Assembly: GCF_900142205.1 (NCBI RefSeq)
Contig: NZ_FRAA01000001.1
Span: 898,803 to 962,802 of the forward strand
DNA from: Reichenbachiella agariperforans
Lineage (GTDB): Bacteria; Bacteroidota; Bacteroidia; Cytophagales; Cyclobacteriaceae
Direction of reading: 5' to 3'
Length of the DNA stretch: 64,000 nucleotides
Both the position numbers and the translations under genes were made by a program. Position 1 is the first letter of the stretch; the number at the start of each line of letters is the position of its first letter. Positions 62,050 to 64,000 of this stretch are shown piece by piece. Below the pieces are notes generated by a model. The model saw only the letters and a program-made list of their open reading frames with translations. It was not told the DNA's origin and ran no database searches.

Positions 62050-62256
62050 AATTAGGTAGTGTAAAGTAAACTCTGTCTGTTTTTTTTATTCATTAGGTTT
62101 ATGGTCTAAATCTAATGGTAATCTATCCCCAAATTTAATCGCTAGTTGTTGTACTGTCAAACTCCAGTTTTGTAATGGTGATGTCCATTTCTTTTCAATG
62201 TTTCTAGTGGCCAAGTAAACCAACTTTTGGAGTGCCATGTCAGAGGTAAATGAAGG
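62050..62256 (-). pseudogene. IS256-family transposase remnant (C-terminal end)
   Basis: One frame encodes FTSDMALQKLVYLATRNIEK, KWTSPLQNWSLTVQQLAIKF and GDRLPLDLDHKPNE with the stop at 62086. This matches the C-terminus of IS256-type transposases (usually LVYLA-x3-I-x-KKW-x-P-x3-W-x6-LAI-x-F). Next to it, GGTAGTGTAAAGTAAACTCT (62053-62072) looks like the terminal inverted repeat of that IS. The rest of the transposase is missing, cut off by the group II intron fragment. Confidence 0.7.
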
Positions 62257-62258
62257 AT

Positions 62259-62340
62259 GAACCGCCCAGTACGAGAACCGTACGCTGGGTGGTGTGAGAG
62301 GCGCACTGGCGGTCATTTGACCGTCAGCCGTCTACTCGAT
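62259..62340 (+). other. Group II intron 3' fragment (domains V-VI)
   Basis: The plus-strand segment CGCCCAGTACGAGAACCGTACGCTGGGTGG folds into the domain V shape (CCCAG/CTGGG with CGTAC pairing), then GTGTGAGAGG joins domain VI, a stem CTGGCGGTC-ATTT-GACCGTCAG, and the end CTACTCGAT. I recall this 3' end from many bacterial group II introns. The maturase and 5' part are absent, so it is a remnant. It ends eight bases before GTTAT (62349) and 16 bases before the DUF262 stop codon, where the last cassette site would be. Confidence 0.6.
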
Positions 62341-62355
62341 TGGAGCACGTTATTT

Positions 62356-64000
62356 CTAATTGAGTTGTGCGATTCTCCAAATAGAAGTTGCTTGTCTTGC
62401 CATCCATTTTTGATGTTCGGCAATTCTTTCTGGATTCCACTCACTATTCTCGTTTGCGACTCTCAGTGTAAGGAAAAATTCACTTTCTTGATATTTAGCT
62501 TTCTTGGTCAAGAAGTCAGCATTCCCCAGGTCACGATTGACACTTTTATTTAAGATGGTCATATTGCCAAGTCTATAAACAAATTGATCATGATCTCTGT
62601 CTTCAATGTTATCCCAACCTTCTTGGATTGATTCTGGCATTATATGTTCCAGATTATATGAATCACTCTCAAAATCGTAGGCATTATTTGAAACATGTTT
62701 TTCAATTTCAAATAAAATATATCTAACAACTCGTTTATTTCTAGCTTGAGTAGTTCTAAGTTCTTTTTCTGAAAAATCAGCCCTGAATCTATCATCAGAA
62801 ACATACAATGTTCCTAGAGCGATTATTAAATCTTGTAAAGTGTTTTTTGAATTAGTTGAAAGTTCAACGGCCAATCTGTTATAAACTCTTTCTTGCTCGT
62901 TTGTAGCAAGATTACCTATGATATTATATCTAAATGAAATAACACAACATGATCTCAATAAGGATGTAAAATCTGCTTCGGAAAATTTCTTATACCCAGA
63001 TAGAAGAAGTGGATAAAGTTGACGAACATTAAACATCCGAAGTGTTTTGATATATTTCTTTTGTTCATTAGTCCACAATGCATCCTCACCACTCGGTAAT
63101 GCAGCAAAAATGTGAGCACTACTTTCAAGATCTCGCATCAAACTAAACACTTCACCTTTGGATGAAATACTTTCTCTTATTCGTTTAAACAACTCTGAAT
63201 GCCTAACAAACTTATTCTGACTATTCCAATAAGTTCTCAGAAAGTCTGGTAGGCTATCGCTACCAATTAAGCCAACAAGTCTCTCCCAACGATTATCAAG
63301 TTCAGTCATCTCACGTTCATCAGAACCGTTATTATGAACAACTGCAAATAAGTAGTTTTTCAATAAATCTGTTGATGAGAGTTTTACTCCTCTGGCATTC
63401 AGTGTTTCGAATACTTTATACGCATTCAACTCATCATTGACGGTAATCACTGTGAAGAATAATTTATCAGAAAGTGAGTCAATATATTGGGCGAGCACAT
63501 CACCTCTTCTATTGCTAGAAAATTTATGTTTTACAGCATTAAAAAACCAATCGTAGGCTTTTCTCATCAAATGTTCTGTTGCCTTAAGGTTTCTTTTTGG
63601 AGCAGCCTCCAAAGGCACTAGGTATGTTTGATAAAGATTGTTATTATTCCTATTCAGGTTGAGTTTACTTTTTGGAATTAGGGTTACAGGATCCAAATAA
63701 CCTATAAAAGTACCGCGAAGTTGATCGAGTCGCTGTTGATTCTTTTCTGGTTCTAAGCCATCTTCTATTAGTTTCTTTAGATTTCCTAAAAATGCTAAAA
63801 CTAAAATACTTAAAGTAGTAAGTCGTTGTTGACCATCAATTACATCAAAATTCTTACTATCCTTCGATTGCAATACAAGATATCCCATGTAGTGTTCCTC
63901 TTCTCCACCTTCTTCGAATAGTCCTTCAATATCTTGCCAAAGATCATCCCATTCTGTTGGTGTCCAACTATAGTCTCTTTGAAATCTCGGAACAGAATAA
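62356..64000 (-). CDS. GmrSD-type DUF262/DUF1524 fusion restriction nuclease (N-terminus beyond window)
   Basis: The frame is open to the right edge; the visible part is about 547 residues. The first 40 residues (YSVPRFQRDYSWTPTEWDDLW and the following EEHYMGYLVL) are DUF262, and the DGQQRLTTL motif, near residue 58 of the visible part, is the nucleotide-binding signature. The C-terminal DUF1524 nuclease domain has the HNH-like NLEHIMPES and NMTILNKSVNRDLGNADFLTKKAKY. Fused GmrSD proteins cut modified (for example glucosylated) phage DNA. The ATG at 63888 is internal. It may be the gene of a cassette whose attC-like site has been occupied by a group II intron and an IS. Confidence 0.9.
   Translation of the reverse strand, partial: YSVPRFQRDYSWTPTEWDDLWQDIEGLFEEGGEEEHYMGYLVLQSKDSKNFDVIDGQQRLTTLSILVLAFLGNLKKLIEDGLEPEKNQQRLDQLRGTFIGYLDPVTLIPKSKLNLNRNNNNLYQTYLVPLEAAPKRNLKATEHLMRKAYDWFFNAVKHKFSSNRRGDVLAQYIDSLSDKLFFTVITVNDELNAYKVFETLNARGVKLSSTDLLKNYLFAVVHNNGSDEREMTELDNRWERLVGLIGSDSLPDFLRTYWNSQNKFVRHSELFKRIRESISSKGEVFSLMRDLESSAHIFAALPSGEDALWTNEQKKYIKTLRMFNVRQLYPLLLSGYKKFSEADFTSLLRSCCVISFRYNIIGNLATNEQERVYNRLAVELSTNSKNTLQDLIIALGTLYVSDDRFRADFSEKELRTTQARNKRVVRYILFEIEKHVSNNAYDFESDSYNLEHIMPESIQEGWDNIEDRDHDQFVYRLGNMTILNKSVNRDLGNADFLTKKAKYQESEFFLTLRVANENSEWNPERIAEHQKWMARQATSIWRIAQLN

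Noticed and set aside
62086-62316. A functional 76-codon gene before the DUF262 gene
   Set aside because: Its N-terminal 20 codons translate the group II intron fragment on the wrong strand, and the rest is the C-terminal end of an IS256-type transposase.
47700-64000. Integrase (tyrosine recombinase) gene or prophage to explain the accessory region
   Set aside because: No frame shows an integrase signature, and no phage structural, lysis or replication gene was seen; the array claim rests on site structure only.

Overview
This window looks like a chromosomal segment of a member of the Bacteroidota, most likely a marine gliding-type Cytophagales; the genus is not determinable by eye. The markers are: two secreted proteins with type A type-IX-secretion (T9SS) C-terminal sorting domains, two TonB-dependent receptors, a fused MurF/alanine racemase, a GSCFA-domain protein, a DUF2141 protein, and a LytS/LytTR two-component pair encoded with an outer-membrane receptor.

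Layout. 0-2 kb: the left edge cuts a type I restriction-modification operon (hsdM complete, hsdS partial). 2-9.2 kb: a run of minus-strand genes with a small secreted protein, an outer-membrane barrel, a giant TPR protein, and holA (DNA polymerase III delta). Two copies of a MITE-like repeat lie at 2.2 and 9.3 kb. 9.5-9.8 kb: tRNA-Leu(UAA) and tRNA-Gly(GCC). 10-20.5 kb: thioesterase, TPR protein, a small lysine-rich protein, murF-alr, a SNF2-family helicase, a transglutaminase-like protein, aldehyde dehydrogenase and MscS. 20.5-25.6 kb: a molybdenum-cofactor cluster (moeA, moaC, mobA-like, moaE, moaD, a DUF7009-like gene, moaA). 26.5-31.7 kb: sirtuin, pta-ackA, and a GSCFA gene. 31.8-38.2 kb: a T9SS-secreted protein bracketed by a duplicated GSCFA gene tail, a haem-receptor-like TonB receptor, a ROK sugar kinase, and a YheT-type hydrolase. 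38.6-44.1 kb: a 41-bp tandem repeat and an operon TonB receptor - DUF2141 - TPR - LytS kinase - LytTR regulator, with a LytTR-like direct repeat upstream. 44.3-47.7 kb: Bcr/CflA efflux pump and acyl-CoA dehydrogenase.

From 47.7 kb to the right edge the DNA becomes accessory. It is AT-richer by eye, repeat-laden and entirely minus-strand in its genes. A T9SS protein and a Crp/Fnr regulator sit between two copies of the acyl-CoA dehydrogenase terminator. After that come several gene blocks. Five have, 10-53 bases past the stop codon of their last gene, a similar imperfect dyad or a recognisable end of one. The plus-strand left end resembles TAACGTTTAGTATATG and the right end resembles ATACATTGTTAG. 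A sixth block, the DUF262 gene, keeps only a right end. This is the architecture of integron gene cassettes with attC sites. No integrase gene is present in the window, so it would be a CALIN-type array or a fragment of a larger integron.

The blocks carry a redox/detoxification-like set (AraC regulator, metallo-beta-lactamase-fold lipoprotein, double SnoaL, O-methyltransferase, MsrQ-like, NmrA), SDR/NmrA reductases with Crp- and AraC-type regulators, a decayed MazF toxin, a HigB/HigA toxin-antitoxin pair, and a fused GmrSD-type (DUF262/DUF1524) restriction nuclease. A group II intron 3' fragment and an IS256-type transposase remnant lie where the last such site would be. Apparent operators include near-identical 17-bp inverted repeats in front of a Crp/Fnr gene and its SDR neighbour, a palindrome pair before the acyl-CoA dehydrogenase, and an FNR-like site before pta. 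All repeat and operator calls were made by eye and need a computed alignment.
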